Source: Micromonospora okii
GTDB lineage: Bacteria; Actinomycetota; Actinomycetes; Mycobacteriales; Micromonosporaceae
Direction of reading: 5' to 3'
Assembly: GCF_020884795.1 (NCBI RefSeq)
Contig: NZ_BBZF01000016.1
Span: 42,519 to 106,518, forward strand
Length of the DNA stretch: 64,000 nt
Of the stretch, positions 7,658 to 17,447 are shown in pieces. The position numbers were made by a program, and so were the translations under genes. Position 1 is the stretch's first letter, and each line of letters begins with the position of its first letter. The notes below the pieces were generated by a model. That model was not told the origin of the DNA. It did no database searches and worked only from the letters and a program-made list of their open reading frames with translations.

Positions 7658-10081
7658 TCAGAGCGGGTACGTGCGGGCCACCGCGAGCATCTCCGAGGTG
7701 TGGGAGCCGACCACGCCCACGTCCGGCGGGCGGGGGCGGAAGCCGGGCACCCCGGTGAGCCCGTCGCTGGCGTCCATGACGCGGAGCCGGGCCGGCCCGC
7801 CGCCGGGCGCGAGCGTCAGGGCGACCTCGACGCCCTCGGGCGGCGGGGCGTGGAAGACCACTCCGAAGGCCCAGTCCGCGCCCTCGTCGGGGTCGCCGAC
7901 GTCCAGAGCCCGCCCGTTCACCGTCGCCGCCGTCACGATCGCGCCGCCGACGTGCAGGGTGGCGAGCCGCACCTGCCGCTGCGGGAGCACCCGCACCCGC
8001 ATGGTCCGCTGCTGCGCGGAACGGTCGTCGGCGAGGACCTCCAGCTTCGGCGCGGGCAGGTTCGCCGCCTGCGCCGGGCCGCCGCGCAGCACCGCGCCCC
8101 CGAGCCCCGGGAAGTCGCCGACGTCGACCACCCCGTCCACGTACCCCGCCGTCCACGGCTGCGGGTCCGTTTCGCGGCTGAGCCAGCGGGCCTGGCCGGT
8201 GCCGGCGTCGAGGGCGTACATCAGGTGGGTGGGCACGGGGTGGTCGGCGTCGAAGCGGTCGACGGCGAGCCCGACCCCCGCGAACACCGCCGCCGCGAGC
8301 CCGGCGGCCACGGCCGGCAGCGCGCCCGCCCGCCGGGCGCGGGCCGCGACCAGCCCGCGCTGCCCGCCGGCCTCGGGGTGCAGCAGGTCCACCACCGGCA
8401 GCACGGCCAGCCCGAGCAGCACCGCGACCAGCGCCGCGACCCCGCCCATGCCCATGCCGAGCGCGGGGAAGAGCAGCACCACAGGCGGCAGCAGGACCAC
8501 CACGGCGACCGCGCCGGCCAGGGTGACCGCGACGACCGGCCACGGGCCGTCGAGCCGGGCGGCGAGGGCGACCAGCCCGGCCGCCGCGCCGGCCAGGGCC
8601 GGCAGGCTCGCCAGGTACGCCCCACCGGGCACCAGCACGGCGAGCACCACCCCGAGCACGGCCAGCCAGCCCAGCCCGCCGATCGCCAGGGCGGCCGGGC
8701 CGACCCGGCGGCGGCTCAGCGCGTACCAGGTGAACAGGATCGCGGCGGCGAGCGCCACCACGGCGAGCCGGTACCCGGTGGGCCGGTACGGGTCGAGCAG
8801 CTCGGCATAGCCGGGCCGGACGGTGGTGATGCCCGCCCAGAGCAGCCACGCGGCCAGCGGCGCGGCGACGATCGGCACCAGCGCCAGCCCGAAACCGGCG
8901 GCGAGCCGCCCGTACGTGGTCCGGCCGCGCCGCCGGGCCAGCGCGCCGAGCGCGGCCACGGCGACCAGCGCGGCCAGGGCCAGCGGCAGCACCAGCCAGC
9001 CGGGGTAGCGGACCAGGCCCCCGGGGACGGGGAAGTACGTGGCGTCGTGCCCGGCGTCCAGGGCCTTCAGGTCGACGCGGCCGAACTCGCGGGCCAGGCC
9101 GAGGGCGTTGTCGCCGTGGTGCTGGAGGCTGGCCCGGTCCATCCCGGCCGGCGTGTCCAGGGGGGTGTGGTAGAGGGCTCCGCCGTCGATGTACGCGGAG
9201 TTCAGCCCGGTGAAACCGGCCCGGTCGAGGAACGCGGTGAAGTCGGTGTCGTTGGGCAGCGCCCGGTAGATCTCCACCGCGAAGGAGGTGCCGACCGGGT
9301 GCGGGGCGGCCCGGCCGAAGACGTCCACCAGCCTGGCGTTGTCCCGGGACGTCTCGAACATGATCACGGGACCGGTGGAGCCGCGCGCCTCCAGGTTGAG
9401 CACGACCCCGCCGTCGGCGGCGAGCGGGTGCTGCCCGGCGAACGCGGACGCCCCGCACAGGCACGCCTCCTCGGCGTCGGTGAGCACGAAGACGACGTCG
9501 TTGCGGGGGCGGGGCCCGGCGGCCAGGGCCCGGGCGGTCTCCAGGATCGTCGAGGTGCCGGCGGCGTCGTCGTTGCCGCCCGGCCCGGACTGCACCGAGT
9601 CGTAGTGGGCGACCAGGAACACCTTGCCGGTCGGGTCGGTGCCGGGCAGCACGGCCACGACGTTGCGCACCCGGGCCAGGGTCGTTCCGGCGGCGGCCCC
9701 GCTGAGCTGGCCGGCCTCCTCGGCGACGGTGTCCTGCACGGTGGTCTCCAGCCCCAGGCCGCGCAGCACGCCCTCCACGTGCGCGCGGACCTCGTCGTTG
9801 GCCGGGCTGCCGGCCGGGTGCGGCCGGGTCGCGATCGCCTGCACGTGCTCGTACGCCCGCCCGGCGCTGAACTCGTCGGCCGGGGCGTCGGCCGGGGCCG
9901 GGGCGGGGGTGTCCAGGTCGTACGCGACGGTGCCGCCGACCGCGAGCAGGGCGGCGAGCGCGGCGAGGGCGGCGAGCGCCCGGCGGCGGGGCCGGGCCAG
10001 CGCACGGTCGGCGGCGGCGGTCGGCGTTGCGGCGGGGGGTGGTGTGGACGGGGGCGGTGTGGTGGGGGGCGGTGCGCCCAC
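7658..10081 (-). CDS. Membrane-anchored M28 family metallopeptidase
   Basis: About 807 residues. A Pro/Thr-rich head and one membrane segment (ALAALAALAALLAVGG) are followed by an M28 (aminopeptidase Y/S type) domain. The di-zinc ligands are recognisable: VAHYDS, GGNDDAAG, TDAEEA and a later YHTPLD. The second half has about eight more membrane segments and an outer C-terminal beta-rich domain, like large ER/vacuolar-type M28 peptidases. It likely trims peptides outside the membrane. I chose GTG at 10081 because GAGGAG lies 5-6 nt before it; an ATG 42 nt further out has no such site. A hairpin follows its stop. Confidence 0.85.
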   Translation of the reverse strand: MGAPPPTTPPPSTPPPAATPTAAADRALARPRRRALAALAALAALLAVGGTVAYDLDTPAPAPADAPADEFSAGRAYEHVQAIATRPHPAGSPANDEVRAHVEGVLRGLGLETTVQDTVAEEAGQLSGAAAGTTLARVRNVVAVLPGTDPTGKVFLVAHYDSVQSGPGGNDDAAGTSTILETARALAAGPRPRNDVVFVLTDAEEACLCGASAFAGQHPLAADGGVVLNLEARGSTGPVIMFETSRDNARLVDVFGRAAPHPVGTSFAVEIYRALPNDTDFTAFLDRAGFTGLNSAYIDGGALYHTPLDTPAGMDRASLQHHGDNALGLAREFGRVDLKALDAGHDATYFPVPGGLVRYPGWLVLPLALAALVAVAALGALARRRGRTTYGRLAAGFGLALVPIVAAPLAAWLLWAGITTVRPGYAELLDPYRPTGYRLAVVALAAAILFTWYALSRRRVGPAALAIGGLGWLAVLGVVLAVLVPGGAYLASLPALAGAAAGLVALAARLDGPWPVVAVTLAGAVAVVVLLPPVVLLFPALGMGMGGVAALVAVLLGLAVLPVVDLLHPEAGGQRGLVAARARRAGALPAVAAGLAAAVFAGVGLAVDRFDADHPVPTHLMYALDAGTGQARWLSRETDPQPWTAGYVDGVVDVGDFPGLGGAVLRGGPAQAANLPAPKLEVLADDRSAQQRTMRVRVLPQRQVRLATLHVGGAIVTAATVNGRALDVGDPDEGADWAFGVVFHAPPPEGVEVALTLAPGGGPARLRVMDASDGLTGVPGFRPRPPDVGVVGSHTSEMLAVARTYPL

Positions 10082-10266
10082 GGGAACTCCTCGGGGTCGG
10101 GCCAGGTGGGCCCCATCCTGCACCTTCGCGCCGCGGGCGGGCTTCCCGGAAGGGCCGCCGGCCGGCGCGGGGTGACCGGGTGCATGACCGGCCGTGCAGA
10201 GCCCGTCGTGTTGTGTGGGACCGTTGTCTAATACAGGATCAGCAGGGCACTCGGAAGGAGCCCGAC

Positions 10267-11541
10267 ATCACCAGCGATCTCCCGCGCCTCGCGGCGGTGA
10301 ACCGGCCGTCCCGAGGGGCCGGCCCTGCCGGTCCCTCCTTCGTGCCGTACCCGCACGGCGGCGTCGGGCAGCACCCCAACCTGCCCCCCGGCGAGCGGCT
10401 GCGGGTGCTGCTGGTCGAGGACGACGAGGGCGACGCCTTCCTGGTCAGCGAGCTGCTCGCCGAGACCAACTCGATGATCGACCTGCTCGTCGCCACCAGC
10501 CTCAGCGAGGCGCGGCAGCGGGTGGCCGGCGTCGACTGCGTGCTGCTCGACCTCGGCCTGCCCGACGCCCAGGGGCTGGACGGGCTGCGTCAGGTGCTGG
10601 AGATGTCGAGCGGCGCGGCGGTCTGCGTGCTGACCGGCCGCTCCGACGAGCACCTGGGCATCGTCGCGGTCGCCGAGGGCGCCCAGGACTACCTGGTCAA
10701 GGGCCAGGTCGACGGGGTGCTGCTGGCCCGGGCCCTGCGCTACGCGGTCGAGCGCAAGCGGGCCGACGAGAACGCCCGGCGGCTGCGCGAGGTGGAGCTG
10801 CGCCAGGCGGAGTCCGCCCGGCTGGAGCGGGGGCTGCTGCCCCAGCCGCTGATGTCGACCGACGAGGTGGCGGTGCACACCTTCTACCGCCCCGGCCGGC
10901 ATGCCGCGCTGATCGGCGGCGACTTCTACGACGTGGTGCAGACCCGGCAGGACCGGGTCGACCTCATCGTCGGCGACGTGTGCGGGCACGGGGTGGACGA
11001 GGCGGCCCTCGGGGTGGAGCTGCGGGTCGCCTGGCGCGCCCTCGTGCTGGCGGGGGTGCCCGACGACGAGGTGCTGCCCGCGCTGGAGCAGGTGCTGATG
11101 AGCGAGCGCCGGCTCCAGGAGATCTTCGCCACCGTGGCGACCGCCCGACTCGACCTGGCCCGCAACGCCGCCACGGTGCGGCTCGCCGGCCATCCGCCGC
11201 CGCTGCTGCTGTCCGGGGGTAAGGTCGCGCCGGTGCCGGCGCCGGGCGGCCTGCTGCTCGGTGTGCGTCCCCGCCGGCCCGTGGCCTTCGACCTGGAGTT
11301 CGACAGCGATGACTGGTCCCTGCTGATGTACACCGACGGCCTCATCGAGGGGCGGGTCGGCGACGGCGACGAGCGGCTCGACGTGCCGGGCCTGACCGCC
11401 CTGCTCGGCGAGCCCGACAACCTCGCCGTGCCGCTTTCGGAGCTGCCGGCCTGGCTGGTGGGGCGGGCGGAGCAGCTCAACGACGGCCCGTTCGCCGACG
11501 ACGTGGCGATGCTCCTGGTCACCCGGGGCGGTGGCCGGTGA
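10267..11541 (+). CDS. Receiver - SpoIIE/PP2C serine phosphatase response regulator
   Basis: About 424 residues. An N-terminal receiver domain (about 44-165) has LLVEDDEGD, phospho-acceptor D95 in LLDLGLPD and K145 in YLVKG. A short coiled linker leads to a SpoIIE-type PP2C domain with metal-binding IGGDFYD, VGDVCGHG, YTDGLIEG and FADDVAML. Such proteins dephosphorylate anti-anti-sigma factors when the receiver is phosphorylated. The strong ribosome site GGAAGGAG (10253-10260) points with 6-nt spacing to ATC at 10267, not to a normal start. The next in-frame GTG is 10297 with no ribosome site. It overlaps the kinase gene by 4 nt. Confidence 0.88.
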   Translation: MTSDLPRLAAVNRPSRGAGPAGPSFVPYPHGGVGQHPNLPPGERLRVLLVEDDEGDAFLVSELLAETNSMIDLLVATSLSEARQRVAGVDCVLLDLGLPDAQGLDGLRQVLEMSSGAAVCVLTGRSDEHLGIVAVAEGAQDYLVKGQVDGVLLARALRYAVERKRADENARRLREVELRQAESARLERGLLPQPLMSTDEVAVHTFYRPGRHAALIGGDFYDVVQTRQDRVDLIVGDVCGHGVDEAALGVELRVAWRALVLAGVPDDEVLPALEQVLMSERRLQEIFATVATARLDLARNAATVRLAGHPPPLLLSGGKVAPVPAPGGLLLGVRPRRPVAFDLEFDSDDWSLLMYTDGLIEGRVGDGDERLDVPGLTALLGEPDNLAVPLSELPAWLVGRAEQLNDGPFADDVAMLLVTRGGGR

Positions 11542-13304
11542 GGGCCCGGTTCGCCGGTTGGACCCTGCGCCGCCGGGTCGTGGCGCTGCTCACCGTCGTG
11601 GGCGTGCTGCTCGGCGTCTCCGTGGCGGTCGAGATCGCCGTGGCGACCAAGAACCGCGAGCACATCAACACGGTGCTGAACCGCGCCGGCCCGCTGCGCG
11701 CCTGGTCGCAGGAGCTGCTCGGCGTGCTGGTCGACCAGGAGACGGCGATCCGCGGGTACGCCCTCACCGGCAACGACCGCGACCTCGAACCGTACGTGCA
11801 GGGCAGCGCGCGTGAGCAGCAGCTCTACCGCGACATGCGCGCCCTGATCGGGGTCTACCCGAGCCTGCGCGGCCAGCTCGACCGGGTGGAGGCGGAGGCG
11901 GCCGAGTGGCGGCGCACGGTCGCCGAGCCGGTGATCCGGACCACGGAGCAGGAGGGCACGGAGGCCGGGCGGGCGCTGGTCACCGACCAGACCCGGCAGC
12001 GCTTCACCGTGATCCGCACGTCGGTCGCCGAGCTCCAGCAGGGCATCCTCGCCGAGCGGGAGAAGAGCGCGGACGACATCTACCGCACCAGCAGCATCCT
12101 GGTGGTGCTGCTGGTGATGGCGGCGCTGGTGGTGGTGGCGGCCGGCGCGGTGCTGCTGATCTCGCTGGACCGGATGGTGGTCCGGCCGCTGACCGGCCTC
12201 GCCGAGCAGGTCCGCGAGGTGGCCGAGGGCGACTACCAGCACCGGATCGTGGGGGCGGGCCCGCCGGAGCTCCAGCAGCTCGCCGGCGACGTGGACGCGA
12301 TGCGCCAGAAGATCGCCAAGGAACTGGCCGAGGTGCGCGAGGCCCGGGAGAGCATCGAGTGGGTCAACAGCCAGCTCCAGAAGCAGGCCGAGGAGCTGGT
12401 CCGCTCCAACCGCGACCTGGAGCAGTTCGCGTACGTCGCCTCGCACGACCTCCAGGAGCCGCTGCGTAAGGTGGCCAGCTTCTGTCAGCTCCTCCAGCGC
12501 CGGTACGCGGGGCAGCTCGACGAGCGGGCCGACCAGTACATCGCCTTCGCCGTCGACGGCGCGCAGCGGATGCAGCGCCTGATCAACGACCTGCTGGCGT
12601 TCTCCCGGATCGGGCGGCTCACCACCGGCTTCACCGAGGTCGACCTGAACCGGTTGATGGGCGACGTGGCGGGGCAGACCGAGTCCGCCCGGCAGTACGC
12701 CGACGCCGAGCTGACCTGGGACGAGCTGCCGACGATCCGTGGCGAGGAGCCCCTGCTGACCAACCTGGTGGCGAACCTGGTCAGCAACTCGGTCAAGTTC
12801 CGCCGCCCGGACGTGCCGCCGAGGGTGCACGTCTCCGCCCGCCTGGTGGGCGACGAGTGGGAGATCAGCTGCCAGGACAACGGCATCGGCATCGAGCCGG
12901 AGTTCGCCGACAAGATCTTCGTCATCTTCCAGCGGCTGCACTCGAAGGACGCCTACCCGGGCACCGGCATCGGCCTGGCGATCGTCAAGAAGATCGTCGA
13001 GTACCACGGCGGCCGGGTCTGGGTGGACACCGGCACCGCCGAGGGGACCGCGATCCGGTTCACCCTCCCGGCCCTGCCGGAGGACGTCGAGGCGGCCCGG
13101 GAGGCCGAGCGGCGGGCCGCCGAGGCCGACGCGGCGGAGGCGGGGGAGCCGGCCGACGGGTCTGAGCCGGCCGACGGGTCTGAGCCGGCCGGGGACGACG
13201 CGACCGGGGCGCGCCCGCCCCGGCAGGCCGACCCCCGGACGGAGCGGGCCGACGGGGCCCCGGACAGCGACAGCACGGGCGGCGTGAAGGAGACAGTGGG
13301 ATGA
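11538..13304 (+). CDS. CHASE3-HAMP sensor histidine kinase
   Basis: 588 residues: membrane helix 15-34, an extracellular CHASE3 domain (about 40-185), a second helix 187-209, HAMP to about 265, then HisKA with H303 in ASHDLQEP, and HATPase_c with the N-box [19 protein letters not shown] and [11 protein letters not shown]. The [11 protein letters not shown] form is typical of phytochrome-type kinases that pass phosphate to small Rcp1-like receivers, and one follows directly. The C-terminal 80 residues are acidic and disordered with a tandem EPADGS repeat (nt 13147-13188). It starts on a GTGA overlap with the phosphatase gene and ends on an ATGA overlap with the next receiver, so the three genes are translationally coupled. 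Confidence 0.92.
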   Translation: MRARFAGWTLRRRVVALLTVVGVLLGVSVAVEIAVATKNREHINTVLNRAGPLRAWSQELLGVLVDQETAIRGYALTGNDRDLEPYVQGSAREQQLYRDMRALIGVYPSLRGQLDRVEAEAAEWRRTVAEPVIRTTEQEGTEAGRALVTDQTRQRFTVIRTSVAELQQGILAEREKSADDIYRTSSILVVLLVMAALVVVAAGAVLLISLDRMVVRPLTGLAEQVREVAEGDYQHRIVGAGPPELQQLAGDVDAMRQKIAKELAEVREARESIEWVNSQLQKQAEELVRSNRDLEQFAYVASHDLQEPLRKVASFCQLLQRRYAGQLDERADQYIAFAVDGAQRMQRLINDLLAFSRIGRLTTGFTEVDLNRLMGDVAGQTESARQYADAELTWDELPTIRGEEPLLTNLVANLVSNSVKFRRPDVPPRVHVSARLVGDEWEISCQDNGIGIEPEFADKIFVIFQRLHSKDAYPGTGIGLAIVKKIVEYHGGRVWVDTGTAEGTAIRFTLPALPEDVEAAREAERRAAEADAAEAGEPADGSEPADGSEPAGDDATGARPPRQADPRTERADGAPDSDSTGGVKETVG

Positions 13305-13753
13305 CCGCGCCAGCGGACGGCAGGAGTCCGATCGAGGTGCTGCTGGTCGAGGACGACCCGGGCGACGTGCTGATGACCCAGGAGGCGTTCGAGGAGCACA
13401 AGCTCCGCAACCGGCTCACCGTCGTCTCCGACGGCGCGGAGGCGCTGGCCTACCTGCGCCGGGAGGGCCAGTACGCGGACGCCGTCGCGCCGGACCTGAT
13501 CCTGCTCGACCTGAACCTGCCCCGCCGGGACGGCCGGGAGGTGCTGGAGGAGATAAAGAAGGACGAGCAGCTCTGCCGCATCCCGGTGGTGGTGCTGACC
13601 ACCTCCCAGGCCGACGAGGACATCCTGCGCAGCTACCAGCTCCACGCGAACGCGTACGTCACCAAGCCGGTCGACTTCGAGCGGTTCATCTCGGTGGTCC
13701 GGCAGATCGACGAGTTCTTCGTCAGCGTGGTGAAGTTGCCGCCCCGTGGCTGA
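13301..13753 (+). CDS. Rcp1-like single-domain response regulator
   Basis: 150 residues, a lone receiver domain without output. It has [12 protein letters not shown], phospho-acceptor D70 in [17 protein letters not shown] and K122 in YVTKPVDF. This is the Rcp1 type that partners phytochrome-like kinases, in line with the HDLQEP kinase just upstream, whose stop it overlaps (ATGA). It is likely a phosphate shuttle or a sink competing with the REC-phosphatase two genes up. Confidence 0.93.
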   Translation: MTAPADGRSPIEVLLVEDDPGDVLMTQEAFEEHKLRNRLTVVSDGAEALAYLRREGQYADAVAPDLILLDLNLPRRDGREVLEEIKKDEQLCRIPVVVLTTSQADEDILRSYQLHANAYVTKPVDFERFISVVRQIDEFFVSVVKLPPRG

Positions 13754-14555
13754 CACCCTGCTGGACGACGTCTCCGAGCTGCTGCGCCGCGCGGCGGCCG
13801 ACGTCGTGCTTCCCCTGTTCCGCAAGCTCGACGACGCCGACGTCACCGAGAAGGCCCCCGGCGAGCTGGTCACCGTCGCCGACCGGCGCGCCGAGGAGCT
13901 GATCAGCGCCGGGCTGCGCCGGCTGCGCCCCGGCTCGGTGGTGGTCGGCGAGGAGGCCGTGGCCGAGGACCCGGCCCTGCTGGACCACCTGCGCGGCGGC
14001 GGGGACGTCTGGTTGGTCGACCCGGTCGACGGCACCTCCAACTTCGCCGCCGGCAAGCGGCCCTTCGCGCTGATGGTGGCCCTCCTGACCGACACGCAGC
14101 CGGCTGCCGCCTGGGTGCTGGACCCGCTGGCCGAGACGCTGGCGGTGACCCGGGTGGGCGAGGGCACCACGGTCAACGGCGCGCCGGTGCGCGGCGACCA
14201 CGAGGTGCCGCCGACCGGCGCCCTGCGGGGCACCGCGATGACCCGCTTCCTGCCACCGGAGGCCCGGCGGCGCGCCGAGGCGGGCGCGGAACGGATCGGG
14301 GAGCTGCTCCCCGGCCAGCACTGCGCCGGCCGGGAGTACCTGGACCTGCTCGCCGGGGACCAGCAGTTCGTGCTCTTCTGGCGCACCCTGCCCTGGGACC
14401 ATGCCCCGGGCACGCTGCTGGTCCGGGGGGCCGGCGGGGTGGCCCGGCGCTTCGACGGCAGCGACTACGACCCCGCCGACGACGGCCGGGGGCTGCTGGT
14501 CGCCGTGAACGAGCAGGTCTGGGCCGAGGCCCACGAGGCGCTGGTACACGGCTGA
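13746..14555 (+). CDS. Inositol monophosphatase / histidinol-phosphatase-like enzyme
   Basis: 269 residues of the IMPase fold. Metal-binding motif 1 is VVGEEA and motif 2 is [14 protein letters not shown]. The second signature near the C-terminus is [14 protein letters not shown], where the Asp of the WDxAxG motif is kept in PWDHAPG. It should hydrolyse a small phosphate ester such as inositol or histidinol phosphate, with Mg2+, in the cytoplasm. The GTG start overlaps the preceding receiver gene by 8 nt, so it is co-translated with the signalling operon. A role in that pathway is possible but not shown. Confidence 0.85.
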   Translation: MADTLLDDVSELLRRAAADVVLPLFRKLDDADVTEKAPGELVTVADRRAEELISAGLRRLRPGSVVVGEEAVAEDPALLDHLRGGGDVWLVDPVDGTSNFAAGKRPFALMVALLTDTQPAAAWVLDPLAETLAVTRVGEGTTVNGAPVRGDHEVPPTGALRGTAMTRFLPPEARRRAEAGAERIGELLPGQHCAGREYLDLLAGDQQFVLFWRTLPWDHAPGTLLVRGAGGVARRFDGSDYDPADDGRGLLVAVNEQVWAEAHEALVHG

Positions 14556-14737
14556 GCTGCCCGCCGCCGGCCCGGAGGTCCACATCGGTGCGCGGTGCGG
14601 TCACGGGGGCCGGACGGGATCGACCGGTCCGGTATCGTGACCGGCGGTTTCCGCCAGCAGGCCGCCGCCCGGCGCCGGTGGGGCCGCCGCCGCGCTGCGC
14701 ACGACCCGGGCCGGCGGTCGAGGGAAGGGACGCTGCC

Positions 14738-15790
14738 GTGCCCAGGACCAGCCTCATCCGGCCTGGCGGCCGGGGGCCGCTGACCGTGTCGCGCGCCCGT
14801 CGCGGCGCGTGGCGGCTGACCGCGCTGCTCGCGGCCGTGGCGCTGCTGCTCGGGCTCGGGGTGGTGCCGGCGTCCGCCGAGCCCGCCGAGGGCGGGTCGA
14901 AGAAGCTCCGCGAGGCGCTGGAGTCCGCCGCCAAGGGGCACATCGAGGCCAAGGCGAAGCTGGACAACTCCAAGCGCCGGCAGAAGCTGCTGACCGAGCG
15001 GCTCAGGACGGTCGAGTCCACGTTGGACGGGCTGACCGCGCAGGTCGGCGAGGTGGCCGCGCAGTCGTACCGGCTGGGGCGGATGACCGCCCCGGCGCTG
15101 CTCATCCAGTCGGTCTCCCCGGAGGCGTTCCTGCAACGGGCCGGCGAGCTGGACGTGATGGCCCAGCGGGACAGCCGCCGGCTGCGGGCCCTCATCGCGA
15201 CCCGGGATCAGGCCAACCGGGCGAAGATCGCCATCGACACCGAGGTCCGCGAGCAGAAGAAGCAGCTCACGGTGCTGGCCAAGAAGAAGCGGGAGGCCGA
15301 GCGGGCGCTCGCCGAGGTCAGCTCCGGCGGCGGCGCCGGGTTCGGCGGCGGCTCCGCCTCGGCCAAGCCGGCCCCGCGCAACTCCGACGGGTCCTGGCCG
15401 TCGGAGTCCTGCTCGGTCGACGACCCGACCCCCGCCAACGGCTGCATCACGCCGCGCACCCTGCACGCGCTCAAGCAGGCCCAGGCCGCCGGCTACACCC
15501 GGTACGTCTCCTGCTACCGCCCCAGCGGAGGCGGCGAGCACCCGAAGGGGCGGGCCTGCGACTTCTCGGCCGCCGTCGGCGGGTTCAAGGACGAGACGGC
15601 CACCGGCGGGGACAAGGCGTACGGCGACCGCCTGGCCAACTACTACAAGAACAACGCCAGCCGGCTCGGCGTGCTCTACGTGATCTGGTACCGGCAGATC
15701 TGGATGCCGAACACCGGGTGGCGGGCGTACAGCGGCAGCGGCAGCCCCGCCGCCGACCACACGAACCATGTTCATCTCTCGATGTACTGA
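14738..15790 (+). CDS. Secreted coiled-coil protein with LAS (M15-like) peptidase domain
   Basis: 350 residues. A signal sequence (WRLTALLAAVALLLGLG, cleavage near ASAEP) is followed by a long charged coiled coil (about 55-190), a Gly/Ser hinge, then a C-terminal domain. That domain carries HPKGRACDFS and a final NHVHLSMY, the H-x6-D and HxH zinc ligands of LAS/M15-type cell-wall hydrolases. The layout resembles FtsEX-activated or NlpC-type wall hydrolases. GTG at 14738 has AGGGAAGGGA 7 nt upstream. The 182-nt leader before it is GC-rich; I could not recognise a riboswitch there. Confidence 0.8.
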   Translation: MPRTSLIRPGGRGPLTVSRARRGAWRLTALLAAVALLLGLGVVPASAEPAEGGSKKLREALESAAKGHIEAKAKLDNSKRRQKLLTERLRTVESTLDGLTAQVGEVAAQSYRLGRMTAPALLIQSVSPEAFLQRAGELDVMAQRDSRRLRALIATRDQANRAKIAIDTEVREQKKQLTVLAKKKREAERALAEVSSGGGAGFGGGSASAKPAPRNSDGSWPSESCSVDDPTPANGCITPRTLHALKQAQAAGYTRYVSCYRPSGGGEHPKGRACDFSAAVGGFKDETATGGDKAYGDRLANYYKNNASRLGVLYVIWYRQIWMPNTGWRAYSGSGSPAADHTNHVHLSMY

Positions 15791-15826
15791 CCCGCGGGGC
15801 CGGGGGCGCTGCGTACCATCGCGACG

Positions 15827-17377
15827 GTGAGCAGTTCATCGCCCGACCTCGCGGTGGGCAGCGCGCCGGCGGCGCCCGCCGCCCACGCCCTGCCCAACGG
15901 CCTCGCCGCGTTCCTGGTCTTCTTCTCCAGCGGCGCGGTGCTCGTGCTGGAGACAGTCTCGCTGCGTCTGGTCGGCCCGTACGTCGGGGTCACCCTCCAG
16001 GTCACCAGCTCCGTCATCGGCATCGCGCTGGCCGCCATCGCGTACGGGGCGTGGACCGGCGGCTGGCTGGCCGACCGGCGCGACCCGCGCGGCCTGATCG
16101 CCCCGGCGCTGGTGCTCGCCGGCATCGCCGCCGCGGTCACCCTCCCGGTCGTCCGGTACGCCGGTGAGTCGCTGCGCGGTGGGGCGGCCAGCGCCGTGCT
16201 GCTGCTCACCGCGCTCGCCGTGTTCGTGCCGGCGGCGCTGCTGTCGGCCGTCACCCCGCTGGTGGTCAAGCTCCAGCTCGCCGACCTGCGCCGCACCGGG
16301 CAGGTGGTCGGCCGGCTCTCGGGCATCGGCACCCTCGGCGGCATCACCGCCACCCTGCTGACCGGGTTCGTCCTGGTGGCCGCGCTGCCCAGCACCGCCA
16401 TCGTGCTCACCCTCGCGGTGCTGCTCGGGGCGACCGGGCTCGGGCTCGGGTGGTACCTGCACCGGCGGGGGCGCGCCGCGCTGCCCGGTCCGACCCGGGC
16501 CAGGGGCGCGCTCGCGGTGCTCGGGATCGTCGGGGCGGGGCTGACCACGGTCGCCCCCAACCCGTGCGACGTGGAGACGGCGTACCACTGCGCCTCGGTG
16601 CGCACCGACCCCGACCGCCCCTCCGGGCGGACGCTGCTGCTCAACTCGGCCGAGCACTCGTACGTCGACCTGGCCGACCCCACCCACCTGGAGTACGCGT
16701 ACACGCGGTGGATCGGCGCGGCGGCCGACGTGGCCGCCCCGGCCCGGCAGCGCCTCGACGCCCTGCACCTGGGCGGCGGCGGCCTCACCGTGCCCCGCTA
16801 CCTGACCGCGACCCGGCCGGGCACCGACAACCTGGTCTTCGAGATCGACGGCGGGCTGGTCGGGCTGAACCGCCGGGAGCTGGGCGCGACCGACGGCCCC
16901 GACCTGCGTACCCGGGTGGGCGACGCCCGGGTGCTGGTCGGCCGGGAGGCCACCGACAGCCGCGACCTGGTGGTGGGCGACGCGTTCGGGCACCTCGTGG
17001 TGCCCTGGCACCTGGCCACCCGAGAGATGGCCGCCGAGGTCGCCCGGGTGCTCCGCCCCGGCGGGATCTACGTGCAGAACGTCATCGACTACCCGCCGGG
17101 CCGGTTCGTCCGCAGCGAGGTGGCCACCGTCGCCGCCGCGTTCCGGCACGTCGCGCTGGTCGCCCCGCCCGACGCGGTCGCCGGCCTGGTGGGGTCCAAC
17201 TTCCTCATCGTCGCCTCCGACGCGCCGCTGCCGCTGGGCCCGCTCGGGCAGCGGATCGCGGCCCTGCCCGAGGCGGCGAGCGTGCTCTCCGGGGCCACGC
17301 TGGGCTCGTTCGTCGGCGACGCGCTGGTGCTCACCGACGACTACGCCCCCGTGGACCAACTCCTCGCGACGGCCTGA
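15827..17377 (+). CDS. Fused membrane / spermidine-synthase-like protein
   Basis: 516 residues: about eight membrane helices in the first half (starting FLVFFSSGAVLVLETVSLRLV), then a Rossmann domain related to spermidine synthases. That domain has LHLGGGGLTVPRYL, an acidic FEIDGGLV strand and VGDAFG. The typical polyamine-site residues are not obvious, so it may bind S-adenosyl compounds without making spermidine. Family members are often annotated as fused MFS/spermidine synthase of unknown role. GTG start 36 nt after the preceding gene. Confidence 0.8.
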   Translation: MSSSSPDLAVGSAPAAPAAHALPNGLAAFLVFFSSGAVLVLETVSLRLVGPYVGVTLQVTSSVIGIALAAIAYGAWTGGWLADRRDPRGLIAPALVLAGIAAAVTLPVVRYAGESLRGGAASAVLLLTALAVFVPAALLSAVTPLVVKLQLADLRRTGQVVGRLSGIGTLGGITATLLTGFVLVAALPSTAIVLTLAVLLGATGLGLGWYLHRRGRAALPGPTRARGALAVLGIVGAGLTTVAPNPCDVETAYHCASVRTDPDRPSGRTLLLNSAEHSYVDLADPTHLEYAYTRWIGAAADVAAPARQRLDALHLGGGGLTVPRYLTATRPGTDNLVFEIDGGLVGLNRRELGATDGPDLRTRVGDARVLVGREATDSRDLVVGDAFGHLVVPWHLATREMAAEVARVLRPGGIYVQNVIDYPPGRFVRSEVATVAAAFRHVALVAPPDAVAGLVGSNFLIVASDAPLPLGPLGQRIAALPEAASVLSGATLGSFVGDALVLTDDYAPVDQLLATA

Positions 17378-17447
17378 TCGGGTGATTCGCTGACCGATTC
17401 CGACGGTCGGGGGTTAGGAACACCCGCCACGGGCAAAACCTCCGACC

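Noticed and set aside
14556..14737. A c-di-AMP (ydaO-type) riboswitch before the LAS-type hydrolase
   Set aside because: Such riboswitches often precede wall hydrolases in actinobacteria, but I could not find the conserved ydaO sequence blocks here.
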